Below, piece by piece: positions 51,513 to 60,345 of a stretch of DNA of 64,000 nt. This DNA is from Mycobacterium kansasii ATCC 12478 (GTDB taxonomy: Bacteria > Actinomycetota > Actinomycetes > Mycobacteriales > Mycobacteriaceae): NCBI RefSeq assembly GCF_000157895.3, contig NC_022663.1, positions 5,890,001-5,954,000 on the forward strand, written 5' to 3'. The notes beneath the pieces are model-generated. The model saw only the letters and a program-made list of their open reading frames with translations. It did not search any database and had not been told where the DNA came from. Numbering within the stretch: position 1 is the stretch's first letter; the number at the start of each line of letters is the position of its first letter. Both the position numbers and the translations under genes were made by a program.

Positions 51513-52496
51513 GTGAGCGATCGTGGCCGCGTCGCGACGGGCCGCATACCTGGCATACCTGGCATGGCCAGGCGCCACTACGCGCCAGGCACCGCGACGT
51601 CGAAGAAGAGCCGCGCGCTCGCAACAGCGTTGGCCTACCTGGCGTTGACCAAGCCGCGGGTCATCGAGCTGCTGCTGGTCACCGCCATTCCGGCGATGCT
51701 GCTTGCCGATCGCGGCAGCGTCCATCCGCTGGTCATTCTCAACACGCTGATCGGCGGGATGATGGCCGCCGGCGGCGCGAACACCCTCAACTGTGTGGCC
51801 GACGCCGACATCGACAAGGTGATGAAGCGGACGGCGCGCCGGCCGCTCGCACGTGCCGCGGTGCCGACCAGAAGCGCGCTGGCCTTCGGTTTGGCGCTGA
51901 CGGTGGTCTCCGTTCTCTGGCTGTGGTGGACGACGAACTTGCTGTCGGGGCTGCTGGCGTTGGCGACGGTGGCGTTCTACGTGTTCGTCTACACGTTGCT
52001 GCTCAAGCGCCGCACCTCCCAGAACGTGGTGTGGGGCGGGGCGGCCGGCTGCATGCCGGTGATGATCGGCTGGTCGGCGGTCACCGGCACCCTGGCGTGG
52101 CCGGCGCTGGCGATGTTCGCGATCGTCTTCTTCTGGACGCCGCCGCATACCTGGGCCCTGGCGATGCGCTACAAGGAGGACTACCAAGAGGCCGGCGTGC
52201 CCATGCTGCCCGCGGTTGCGACCGAACGTCAGGTCACCAGGCAGATCTTGATCTACACCTGGCTGACCGTGTTGGCGACGCTGGCGCTGACGCCGGCGAC
52301 CGGGTGGCTGTACGCCGCGGTGGCCGTGGTGGCGGGTGCGTGGTTCCTGGCGATGGCACATCAGTTGGACGCGGGTGTCCGCGCCGGTGAGCCGGTCAAG
52401 CCGCTGCGCTTGTTCCTGCAGTCGAACAACTATCTGGCGTTGGTCTTCTGCGCATTGGCGGTCGACTCGGCGTTGGGCCTGCCTACCCTGCTCTAG
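51513..52496 (+). CDS. ctaB: protoheme IX farnesyltransferase (heme O synthase)
   Basis: 327 residues from GTG 51513 (VSDRGRVATG), seven bases after AGGAG. It adds a farnesyl group to heme B, giving heme O for cytochrome oxidase. It is a UbiA-type membrane prenyltransferase: the first Asp-rich motif is NCVADADIDKVMKRTARRPL, the second is ALAMRYKEDYQEAGVPMLP, and there are about nine membrane helices. The N-terminal 35 residues are extra and basic (GRIPGIPGMARRHYAPG). The partner enzyme CtaA is encoded at 62973-63929. Confidence 0.95.
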   Translation: MSDRGRVATGRIPGIPGMARRHYAPGTATSKKSRALATALAYLALTKPRVIELLLVTAIPAMLLADRGSVHPLVILNTLIGGMMAAGGANTLNCVADADIDKVMKRTARRPLARAAVPTRSALAFGLALTVVSVLWLWWTTNLLSGLLALATVAFYVFVYTLLLKRRTSQNVVWGGAAGCMPVMIGWSAVTGTLAWPALAMFAIVFFWTPPHTWALAMRYKEDYQEAGVPMLPAVATERQVTRQILIYTWLTVLATLALTPATGWLYAAVAVVAGAWFLAMAHQLDAGVRAGEPVKPLRLFLQSNNYLALVFCALAVDSALGLPTLL

Positions 52497-52553
52497 TTTT
52501 CAAGCGGCCGTAGTTCCGAGCGGCGTGCCGCCATGGCCGAGCTGCCTCAGCTC

Positions 52554-52573
52554 GACGGGACCTTTGTCACTAA
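52554..52573 (+). promoter_or_regulatory. candidate DosR-type box upstream of the otsB1-like gene
   Basis: GACGGGACCTTTGTCACTAA agrees with the DosR consensus TTSGGGACTWWAGTCCCSAA at about 14 of 20 positions, including the GGGAC and GTC cores. It lies about 100 bases before the start codon. From memory, M. tuberculosis otsB1 (Rv2006) belongs to the dormancy regulon, which agrees. It is weak by sequence alone. Confidence 0.4.
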
Positions 52574-52674
52574 TCGGCTGCCGAAATGCTCGGATGGCCC
52601 GGAAAGGGTTCTCGCCGTTGCAAACGCGCGCGACCATTGGACGTTGAGTACCCGGGCCTAGGGGGATCCCCGCG

Positions 52675-55600
52675 ATGAAGTCGTTCACGATCGATCCGCG
52701 TCGGCACGACGGGGTGATCTTCGTTCTCGACACTCCTGCCGTGTCGACGCGACCCGAGCCCGACAACTCGGTGATGGAGTCGACCCTCGCGCTTGCCCAT
52801 AGGCTCCGCCAGGCCGGTTTGGTCACCGCCCTCTACTCGCCGGCCGGCCACAGCATCCGAGTCCTGGAGGCGACGGGGATCGCCGAACCGTTCACCGCCC
52901 GGGTCGAGCGAGCCCCCGCGGGGGCACCGGAACTCCCCACCAAGCGCTACTGCATCGGCCTGTTAGCGGCCGCCGGCAAACTGGGAGTGGCCGCGGAGCG
53001 GTCGGCGGTGGTCGCGGGTGATAGCGGCGGGGTGGCGGCGGCCCGTGAGTGCGGCTTCGCCTACGTCGTCGGTCTCGACCAGGAGGGGCATCCCGACGAA
53101 CTACTGCACTGCGGCGCCGACGTCGTCGTCGCCGATCTCTCCGACGTCATGGTCCGCACCGGCGACGAATGCATGTCGCGGCGCCCCAACGCGCTGGATT
53201 CCTATGGTCAGGTGATCGGGATGGTCTCCGGCCGGCAGCCGTTCGTCTGTGTGAATTACGACAGCACGCTGTCGGAGATCGTGCCGGACCCCGACCTCGC
53301 CACGCTGGTCGACGGCGCGGCCGAGGCGCTGGCGGATTTGTCGATGCAGTGCCCGGTCGCGATGTTGTCCGGCCGGGATCTGGCGGATATTCGCAACCGG
53401 GTTGGGCTGCCGGGCATCTGGTATGCCGGCAGCCACGGATTTGACCTGATGGCACCCGACGGCACCCGGTATCAGCATGACGCGGCGGCCGCCGCGGTCC
53501 CCGTAATGGCAAGCGCAGCAACCACACTTCAAGAGGAACTGGGCCCGACATCGGGCGCGCACGTTGAACACACCCGGTTCGGGGTCCGCGTGCACTATGG
53601 CAAGGTCGCGCATGAGCAGGTGCCCGACGTGATCGCGGCAGCGCACCGGCAGAGCCGACGACACGGCCTTCGGCTGATTACCGGCCGCGGGGTTGTCGAA
53701 CTGCGCCCGGATGTCGACTGGGACAAGGGCACCGCACTTGCCTGGATCCGCGATCACGTCATCGAATCGGGGGTCGAATCGGGGCCGCAACCGGGCCGGG
53801 TGCTGCCGATCTACATCGGTGGCGACCTCACCGACGAGGACGCCTTCGATGCGGTGCGGTTCAGCGGTATCGGGGTCGTGGTCCGCCACGACCGCGACGG
53901 TGACCGCCCCACCGCCGCCAGCTTCACGCTGACCAGCCCCACGGAAGCTCGTGACTTCGTTCGGCGCGGCGCCAGGTGGCTGGCCTATGACCGGGAGACC
54001 CGCGCTCGCGGTTGGACTTTCACCTGGGAAGGTTATGACCCGCCCAACGAAAAGCTGCGTGAAGCGCTGTGCACGGTGGGCAACGGCTACTTCGCCACTC
54101 GAGGGGCTGCTCCCGAATCCAAGGCCGGCCAAGTCCATTACCCGGGAACCTATGCCGCCGGTGTGTACAACCGGCTCGATGATCTGGTCGCGGGTACCCG
54201 GACTGCGCACGAGAGCCTGGTGAATCTGCCCAACTGGCTTCCGTTGACCTTCCGCATCGGCGACGGTGACTGGTTGGACCTCGACGCGGTGACGTTGCTG
54301 TCTTACCGCCAGACGCTCGACCTGCGCGGCGCGGTGCTCACTCGGGAGCTGACCTACCGCGACGACGCGGGCCGTACCACCTCGATCACGCAGCACCGGT
54401 TCGTGGCGATGAACCAGGTGCACGTGGCGGCGCTGCAAACCACCGTCGTGGCCCAGGACTGGGAAGGGACAATCGAGATCCGGTCAACCCTGGACGGCGA
54501 CGTCCGCAACTCCGGGGTGGAGCGTTACCGGGACTTGGCCAGCAACCACCTACAGGGACTGGAAAAGGTTGCACTGTCAGAGAATTCGGTGCTGATGTCC
54601 GTCGAGACCACCCAGTCGAAAATCCCGGTCGCGCTGGCCGCGCGGACCAGCGTGTGGCACGGCGATGCGCCGGCGCCCGCGACATATCGACTGCTCGACG
54701 AAGAATTCGAAATCGGCCACCAAATTTTCGCCGACCTGAAACCGGGTCAGCCGCTGACCGTGGAGAAGATCGTCACCCTGGTGACCGGGCGTGACGTTGC
54801 CACGTCACACCCGTCGACCGGAGCCGAGCGCAGGCTCGCCCGCCAAGGACGGTTCGCCGAGACCTGTGCTGCCCATCGGCTCGCCTGGGCACATTTGTGG
54901 GAGCGGGTGTCGATCGAATTCAGCAACCACACCGAAGAATTGCGAGTCTTGCGGCTGCATCTGCTGCATCTACTGCAGACGGTGTCCTACAACAGCGAGG
55001 AACTCGATGTCGGAGTCCCGGCCCGCGGGCTGCATGGCGAGGCATACCGCGGCCATATCTTCTGGGACGAGCTGTTCATCTTTCCGGTGCTGAACCTGCG
55101 AGTTCCCACGGTCACGCGGTCGCTGCTCCGGTACCGGCATCGGCGCTTGGTGGAGGCGCGGGGCGCGGCCAAGCTGGCCGGTTACCGCGGCGCAATGTAC
55201 CCATGGCAGTCCGGGAGCGACGGGCGAGAGGAAAGCCCGGAGCAGCACTTGAATCCGCGATCCGGGCGGTGGCGACCCGATGCCAGCCACCGCGCGCACC
55301 ACATCGGTATCGCCGTCGCCTACAACGTATGGAACTTCTACCAGGTCACCGGTGATTTGGCGTACATGATCGACTACGGCACCGAGATGATGGCCGAGAT
55401 CGCGCGGTTCTGGGTGAGCCGGGCCACCTACGACCGGGACCGCGACCGCTACACCATCAACGGAGTCATCGGGCCCGACGAATTCCACTCCGGCTATCCG
55501 GACCGGCCGTACGACGGCGTGGACAATAACGCCTACACCAACGTGATGGCGGTCTGGGTGATCCTGCGGGCGATCGACGCGCTGCAGCTGATGCCGCTGC

Positions 55601-56388
55601 CGAACCGGCTGGACCTGTGCGAAGAGCTGGGCTTGACCGACGAGGAGCTCGCCCATTGGGACCACGTCAGCCGGCGCATGTTCGTCCCGTTCCACGATGG
55701 CGTGATCAGCCAGTTCGAGGGATACGAGCAATTATTGGAACTGGATTGGGACGCTTACCGGCGGCGATACCGTAATATTCAGCGGCTCGACCGCATCCTC
55801 GAAGCCGAGGACGACGACGTCAACCGATACCGGGCGTCCAAGCAGGCCGACGTGCTGATGCTGCTCTACCTGCTGTCGGCCGACGAATTGCGGGAGCTGT
55901 TGGACCGGCTCGACTACCACTTGGATCCGCGCCGGATTCCGGAGATGGTCGATTATTACCTGGCGCGTACTTCACATGGGTCGACGCTGAGTGCGGTCGT
56001 CCATGGCTGGGTGCTGGCCCGGGCCAATCGGGATCGGGCGCTGGAGTTCTTCCAGCAAGTGCTCAAGTCCGATATCGCCGACATCCAGGGTGGCACCACT
56101 TCGGAAGGCGTACACCTGGCCGCCATGGCCGGCAGTGTCGATTTCGTGCAACGGTGTTTCACCGGTCTCGAGATCCGCGGCGATCGCATCGTGCTGTCCC
56201 CGCTCTGGCCGGAATACCTTGGTGCGCTGGGATTTCCGATTCACTACCGGGGCAACCACCTGCACCTGAGGGTCAGCGGCAAGGGCGCGGAGATCAGTGT
56301 CGAACCGCGTGATGTGCCACCGGTGGAAATCGAATGCCGCGGACGAGTGGAACTCCTGGTACCCGGCAGCGTCGTCCGATTCACCTAG
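52675..56388 (+). CDS. otsB1: OtsB1-like fusion: HAD domain + trehalose-phosphatase-like domain + GH65 domain
   Basis: 1237 residues in three parts. Residues 1-160 resemble beta-phosphoglucomutase HAD proteins (GVIFVLDTPAV; VVAGDSGGVAAARECG). Residues 185-425 resemble trehalose-6-phosphate phosphatase (VAMLSGRDLADI, DWDKGTALAWI, IGGDLTDEDAF). From about 450 to the end is glycoside hydrolase/phosphorylase family 65, with the catalytic Glu936 in GVIGPDEFHSG and H1101-G-S-T, a phosphate-binding motif of GH65 phosphorylases. Both HAD nucleophile Asp positions are lost: Val17 in FVLDT and Asn194 in NYDST. The GH65 part may therefore be the only active enzyme, probably splitting trehalose or a related disaccharide with phosphate. 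It corresponds to Rv2006, found elsewhere in M. tuberculosis. Confidence 0.9.
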   Translation: MKSFTIDPRRHDGVIFVLDTPAVSTRPEPDNSVMESTLALAHRLRQAGLVTALYSPAGHSIRVLEATGIAEPFTARVERAPAGAPELPTKRYCIGLLAAAGKLGVAAERSAVVAGDSGGVAAARECGFAYVVGLDQEGHPDELLHCGADVVVADLSDVMVRTGDECMSRRPNALDSYGQVIGMVSGRQPFVCVNYDSTLSEIVPDPDLATLVDGAAEALADLSMQCPVAMLSGRDLADIRNRVGLPGIWYAGSHGFDLMAPDGTRYQHDAAAAAVPVMASAATTLQEELGPTSGAHVEHTRFGVRVHYGKVAHEQVPDVIAAAHRQSRRHGLRLITGRGVVELRPDVDWDKGTALAWIRDHVIESGVESGPQPGRVLPIYIGGDLTDEDAFDAVRFSGIGVVVRHDRDGDRPTAASFTLTSPTEARDFVRRGARWLAYDRETRARGWTFTWEGYDPPNEKLREALCTVGNGYFATRGAAPESKAGQVHYPGTYAAGVYNRLDDLVAGTRTAHESLVNLPNWLPLTFRIGDGDWLDLDAVTLLSYRQTLDLRGAVLTRELTYRDDAGRTTSITQHRFVAMNQVHVAALQTTVVAQDWEGTIEIRSTLDGDVRNSGVERYRDLASNHLQGLEKVALSENSVLMSVETTQSKIPVALAARTSVWHGDAPAPATYRLLDEEFEIGHQIFADLKPGQPLTVEKIVTLVTGRDVATSHPSTGAERRLARQGRFAETCAAHRLAWAHLWERVSIEFSNHTEELRVLRLHLLHLLQTVSYNSEELDVGVPARGLHGEAYRGHIFWDELFIFPVLNLRVPTVTRSLLRYRHRRLVEARGAAKLAGYRGAMYPWQSGSDGREESPEQHLNPRSGRWRPDASHRAHHIGIAVAYNVWNFYQVTGDLAYMIDYGTEMMAEIARFWVSRATYDRDRDRYTINGVIGPDEFHSGYPDRPYDGVDNNAYTNVMAVWVILRAIDALQLMPLPNRLDLCEELGLTDEELAHWDHVSRRMFVPFHDGVISQFEGYEQLLELDWDAYRRRYRNIQRLDRILEAEDDDVNRYRASKQADVLMLLYLLSADELRELLDRLDYHLDPRRIPEMVDYYLARTSHGSTLSAVVHGWVLARANRDRALEFFQQVLKSDIADIQGGTTSEGVHLAAMAGSVDFVQRCFTGLEIRGDRIVLSPLWPEYLGALGFPIHYRGNHLHLRVSGKGAEISVEPRDVPPVEIECRGRVELLVPGSVVRFT

Positions 56389-56467
56389 GGCCGGCTGGGT
56401 GAGCGTTGTGGCTGCGGGCGTGGGCATGCTCGACCGGCGCGAGCCGCGGGTGAGGCGGGGGACAGGA

Positions 56468-57103
56468 CTAGTCCGGGGGCAGTTTGTCGAGGGTCTTTTG
56501 CGCTTCCTTGCGCCAGACCTCGTCGTTGAGGTACCTCGCAACGGTCACCCGCACCCCGGTGGCGCGTTGGCGCACCAGGGCCGCCATAGCGTCAGCCCGA
56601 GTTGTCGGATCGGCGAGTTGGCTAACCACTAGCTCCTTGGCCTCCTCGGTCTTGAATCGGCCGAGCCAGCGCACCAACTCAAACTTTGTTGAGAAGTCCT
56701 TGCCGGAGCGAAGCAACGCGGCCACCCTTGGGAAGTCGGAGCCATCACAGACTTCAGCCAGGGCAAACCCGGTGACTTCGAGTTCCAAGCCGCTCAGCGG
56801 CGGGTCGATATCGAATTGGTGGAATAAGATGTCGGCGGCAACACGGTTGCCTTTGGCGTTCTTGGTGATCAGGTTGCGGATCAAGGCGACTCGCCAGGCG
56901 CGGCGATCTTCTTCGGCTGGGATGCGTTCGTCGAGGTTCTGCAGCCAGTCCACCATGATCGGCACTGCCTGAGGGTAGTCGTAGCGGGAGTTGACAAGTT
57001 GGAAGATGGTGTCTTCAGGGATGCCAGCGGCGTTGAGTTCGTGTTTCATCGCTCGTCGGTATTCCGGCCAGGTTGCGGGGTCGTCGCCGTACTTCTGGTT
57101 CAT
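56468..57103 (-). CDS. probable immunity protein for the adjacent Tox-REase-7 toxin (HEAT-like)
   Basis: 211 residues, all-helical by eye, with repeat-like segments (FPRVAALLRSGKDFSTKFEL; AKELVVSQLADPTTRADAM; VRVTVARYLNDEVWRKEAQK) resembling HEAT repeats. No enzymatic motif, signal peptide or membrane segment is present. The ATG overlaps the stop of the upstream toxin gene by 4 bases (ATGA), the usual arrangement for immunity genes. HEAT-like immunity proteins are known for polymorphic toxins. I did not recognise a named family, so the role rests on position and fold impression. Confidence 0.65.
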   Translation of the reverse strand: MNQKYGDDPATWPEYRRAMKHELNAAGIPEDTIFQLVNSRYDYPQAVPIMVDWLQNLDERIPAEEDRRAWRVALIRNLITKNAKGNRVAADILFHQFDIDPPLSGLELEVTGFALAEVCDGSDFPRVAALLRSGKDFSTKFELVRWLGRFKTEEAKELVVSQLADPTTRADAMAALVRQRATGVRVTVARYLNDEVWRKEAQKTLDKLPPD

Positions 57104-58413
57104 GACAGGTTCTTGCTGTCGTCGATTACCACATCCAGTCCTTCAAAGTCGCGTTCCAATGTTTGTTCTACGCTTCCGGCGTCCGTCCGGCCTTTGTCCA
57201 CCACGATGACCAGCTTGTAGCCGTTGTCGCGCGCCCACTCTGCGATATCGCGGATCTGCTGGGTGGTGTCGAGCTTCTTAACATTTTTGACCTCACGCAC
57301 TACGTGATTTTCATCGTCGATTTCATCAGGGATCCTGAACCTGGGGCGGCCAGGTTTCGGGTTCCTGACGGGGATCCGCACCTTCTTTGACTGGTCGATG
57401 CCGGCGATGTCCTCGGCGCGGCGGCCTTTGCGGCGGTTGTCGTTAACCCGATGCGTCGGTGTCGGATTGACCCGACGCGGCACCAGATCCAACAGCCGCT
57501 TCACCGCGGGCAATGCCGCGCCCATGGCGCTGCCTGCCGCCGTCAAATCGGTCATCGACGCGGTCGCGATGGTGCGCAGCGCGGCGTTGAGCCCGTTGAT
57601 TTGGGTAACGGCCGCGGCGATGAAGGTCTCCTTGATCGGCCCGGTCAGTCGATGCGGCACCGGCGGGTAGCTATCCAAAATGATTATCAGCCAATGCAAC
57701 TGGTTGACGACGAAGGCCATGTCGTCCTTGACGGACTTCAGCTTATTGCCGTAATCCTTTGCCGCACGCGACAAATCGCCACAAGCGCCGGCGATATCGG
57801 TGTTGACACCGCGCGCCTCCTCCAGCCGGTCGACCAGCGGCGCAATCTCGGCGGCCTCCACATCGACGATCAGCCGTTGCTCTTCGGGGCCGGGTTGATC
57901 GTCGATGCGAACGAGGTCGTGGCCGAAGGTTTCCCAGGCCGCCGAGGCCGCCAGCGCATGATCGGGATGCCCGTCGGGCCAGCCGTCCACGATGCGGTCG
58001 GCGACCAGATTCCAGTGCGGCGGTTCGGGATCGCCGCCACCGGCCACCGAACTCACAGCCACCGCCGCGTCGATGAAGGTGCCGGCGGATTCACCCGGCG
58101 GGGTGATCGGCGCGCCATAGGCATCGCGCTGGTTGAGGGTCGAGGCTTCCTCGGTTTGGTCGTGGTTGATGCCGTTTTGGCGTAGCAGGCTGCCCAAATT
58201 GTGGAACACGTTGACCAACCGGTAGGCGACCTGGCCGGCCTCCTCGGCCGCGGCGTCGTAGGAACTCGCCCATTGCGGGCCGACCCCGTGGGTTCCGGCC
58301 GCTCCGGCGGCATCCACCCCGGCCAGCTTGCGCAGCGCGGCGCCGGCGTGGTCGCTGTTTTCCTTGTACGCCGCGGCCGCGTCGTAGAACAACTCCGGGT
58401 CAACGTCAGTCAT
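57100..58413 (-). CDS. WXG100-like polymorphic toxin with C-terminal Tox-REase-7 nuclease domain
   Basis: 437 residues from ATG 58413 (MTDVDPELFYDAAAAY). The first 100 residues form a helical WXG100/ESX-like region (GPQWASSYDAAAEEAGQVAY), followed by a helical middle. From about 325 the basic segment NRRKGRRAEDIAGIDQSKKV leads into a restriction-endonuclease fold: RIPDEID, then VVREVKNVKKLDTTQQIRDI and WARDNGYKLVIVVDKG. Catalytic candidates are Asp363, Glu374 and Lys376 (PD-x10-ExK). The block matches the Tox-REase-7 family of polymorphic toxins in memory. It likely cuts nucleic acid in a target cell after type VII secretion, with the producer protected by the overlapping downstream gene. Confidence 0.82.
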   Translation of the reverse strand: MTDVDPELFYDAAAAYKENSDHAGAALRKLAGVDAAGAAGTHGVGPQWASSYDAAAEEAGQVAYRLVNVFHNLGSLLRQNGINHDQTEEASTLNQRDAYGAPITPPGESAGTFIDAAVAVSSVAGGGDPEPPHWNLVADRIVDGWPDGHPDHALAASAAWETFGHDLVRIDDQPGPEEQRLIVDVEAAEIAPLVDRLEEARGVNTDIAGACGDLSRAAKDYGNKLKSVKDDMAFVVNQLHWLIIILDSYPPVPHRLTGPIKETFIAAAVTQINGLNAALRTIATASMTDLTAAGSAMGAALPAVKRLLDLVPRRVNPTPTHRVNDNRRKGRRAEDIAGIDQSKKVRIPVRNPKPGRPRFRIPDEIDDENHVVREVKNVKKLDTTQQIRDIAEWARDNGYKLVIVVDKGRTDAGSVEQTLERDFEGLDVVIDDSKNLS

Positions 58414-58512
58414 GGCCGCCCCGCCCACCTCCCGCGCTAGCGGATCGATTGTATGGCAACCTGGCGTTCGGTGATTTCGGGTGAATTCGGACGACAGTAA
58501 GGGCTGACCCCA

Positions 58513-59640
58513 TTGTCCTATGACCTGACCGTCTACGCCGCGTCCAGCATCGACGACGAGCAGTTGGAAGAAATCGTCGCATCGGTCCCCGGGTTGTCGG
58601 TCGGCGATAGCGGTGACCATGAGATGACCGTGCTGCGCGGTAAGCAAGAAAAGTACTCGTTCACCGTCTTCGGGCCGCACGAGATCGAGCCCGAGGACGT
58701 GCCGGACGACGTGGTGCCGCATGTGCTGGACCCGACCACCAGTTGGCAGATCGTCATCGAGGGCAGCGATCCGGCCGAAGTGCGGCCCGCCCGGCGGTTC
58801 GCCAAGGCGTTGGCTCGGGCCGCGGGGGGTGTTGCGGTCGACGAGCAGACCGAGGAGATTCTCGGCGCGAAGAGGGCACGCCAGATCGCCTCGCCCGGTT
58901 CGGAGCTGATCCGCATCGTTGACTTGCAGTGGCACTCACCGGAGTCGGCGCCCGACGCGGCGACCCTGTGGCTGGAGCTGGCAAGAAAGTTTCTGCCCGA
59001 GGCGCTGCCACGTCGCTTCGGCAATGTCTACCCGCTGCGGTATCGGCTGGATCGGGATGGAGACGACCAATTCATCGCAACCTTCGCCTCCCACGGCGCA
59101 TGGTTCAAGGCCACCCTGCCGTGCATCGACGGCGGGCTGTACCTCGAGCCATGGGACGGCATCCTGATTGACACCCTCAAAATGGTGGCCCAACCGTTGG
59201 ACGACCCACCGTGGCGCAACACCGTGCAGCGCTTCTTCGTCGAGTACGCCCGCCGGCGCGGCAGCGTGCTGGCCACCGGCGAAGTGCTACGCAACCACAA
59301 ACTGTCCGGACCCCCAGACACCAGCTGGGATCTGAGCGGCTCACTGCGCGGCCCCGGCGGGATCCTGGGTCTGCCGGCCAACCCAGTCTGGTGGACCTGG
59401 CTGGGCAACGATTACCTGCCACTGGTCCGCGATTATCTGCCGCCCGAACACACCACCTACTACGACGAGGGCGCCCTATACGCGCCGACCGAGGAACCCA
59501 CCGATCGCGGCCAACTCGCCGGACTGCCCGATCCGTTCCCGGCGTCACTGCGCGTCACGGCCATCCCTTCGGAATATGGGCCTAGCAACACTCCCATGAA
59601 CAGCCCGGCGGCGATCCGCCCTCGCCTCAACCAGGGTTAA
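58513..59640 (+). CDS. uncharacterised protein in the toxin island
   Basis: 375 residues from a TTG at 58513 (LSYDLTVYAASSIDDEQLEE); no other start fits the conserved beginning. AAGGGC lies about nine bases upstream. The protein is soluble, acidic and Trp/Pro-rich in the second half (PPWRNTVQRFFVEYARRRGS; NPVWWTWLGNDYLPLVRDYL), with no signal peptide or known motif that I recognise. It is divergent from the toxin gene (99 bases between starts), and its stop overlaps that of the convergent WXG100 gene by 4 bases. A second immunity or accessory factor is possible but unsupported. Confidence 0.75.
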   Translation: MSYDLTVYAASSIDDEQLEEIVASVPGLSVGDSGDHEMTVLRGKQEKYSFTVFGPHEIEPEDVPDDVVPHVLDPTTSWQIVIEGSDPAEVRPARRFAKALARAAGGVAVDEQTEEILGAKRARQIASPGSELIRIVDLQWHSPESAPDAATLWLELARKFLPEALPRRFGNVYPLRYRLDRDGDDQFIATFASHGAWFKATLPCIDGGLYLEPWDGILIDTLKMVAQPLDDPPWRNTVQRFFVEYARRRGSVLATGEVLRNHKLSGPPDTSWDLSGSLRGPGGILGLPANPVWWTWLGNDYLPLVRDYLPPEHTTYYDEGALYAPTEEPTDRGQLAGLPDPFPASLRVTAIPSEYGPSNTPMNSPAAIRPRLNQG

Positions 59641-59927
59641 CCGCCCCACATCGCGGTATTAACCTCCGCGTTATGCACATAGTTGCGATGCGCGATGTGC
59701 GCGTTGAGGTGCATGTCGAACACCACCTCGCTCATCTCGTCCGCCCAGCCCTGCCAGTGCTGCACCCGCTCCAGAAATGCGTCGAACGCCACACCTTCCC
59801 AATGATGTTGCAGGCCACGCAATTCGGTGGCCACCTCGTTGAGGCGATCCTTCATCACCAGGCAAAACTGCCGCATCGCATCGGCGGCGTCCACCAAGTC
59901 ATGCTCGTTGACGGTGCGGCGCGCCAT
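59637..59927 (-). CDS. WXG100 family protein (ESX substrate-like), second of a tandem pair
   Basis: 96 residues, the usual size for EsxA/EsxB-like proteins. Two predicted helices flank the turn motif W43-E-G45 in LQHHWEGVAFDAFLERVQ. The C-terminal end (NAHIAHRNYVHNAEVNTAMW) has no clear YxxxD/E. It lies 2 bases after its partner gene on the same strand, so the two products probably form a heterodimer. The N-terminus is basic (MARRTVNEHD), and a Cys at residue 22 is unusual. Confidence 0.85.
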   Translation of the reverse strand: MARRTVNEHDLVDAADAMRQFCLVMKDRLNEVATELRGLQHHWEGVAFDAFLERVQHWQGWADEMSEVVFDMHLNAHIAHRNYVHNAEVNTAMWGG

Positions 59928-59929
59928 GA

Positions 59930-60256
59930 TCAGCGCCCGTCAACCGGGCCGGCGGGCCTGATGCTGCCGAAAGCATCGGCCGCGGCGTGCTCCATCTGGG
60001 CGTAGCCGGCGGCCGCGGCTGCCAGCGATTCCCCGATCCATCGCAGGTCGGCGAGCATCTGGCCGCACTCGTCGTCGATCTCGGCCCAGACATCCAGATA
60101 GGCACTGGCTGCCTGACCGGTCCAGGTGCCGGCAAGGCCGTCCGTCTGCCCGCCCAGCTTGTCGCGCAGGCCATCGATCTCGTCGGCAGCGCCCGTCGTG
60201 GTCTTCGACGCGTGAGCCAGCTCTGCACAGTAAACGCGAAGCTCTTCGGCCGCCAT
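59930..60256 (-). CDS. WXG100 family protein with YxxxE secretion motif, first of a tandem pair
   Basis: 108 residues from ATG 60256 (MAAEELRVYCAELAHASK); MVSM at 60265 is also possible. The helix-turn-helix hairpin has W45-T-G47 in GLAGTWTGQAASAYLDVW. After the second helix comes Y85-A-Q-M-E89, a good match to the type VII signal YxxxD/E that usually sits on one partner of a WXG100 pair. It is divergent from the 145-residue gene at 60346. It probably targets the pair, and perhaps the nearby toxin, to an ESX apparatus encoded elsewhere. Confidence 0.87.
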   Translation of the reverse strand: MAAEELRVYCAELAHASKTTTGAADEIDGLRDKLGGQTDGLAGTWTGQAASAYLDVWAEIDDECGQMLADLRWIGESLAAAAAGYAQMEHAAADAFGSIRPAGPVDGR

Positions 60257-60345
60257 GCTGACCACCCCTCGAAAAGACGTCGTATCCGCAGACTACTGTC
60301 ACAGGCGGTCCACACGCGACTAGAACGAAGCGGAGATGGCGAGCT

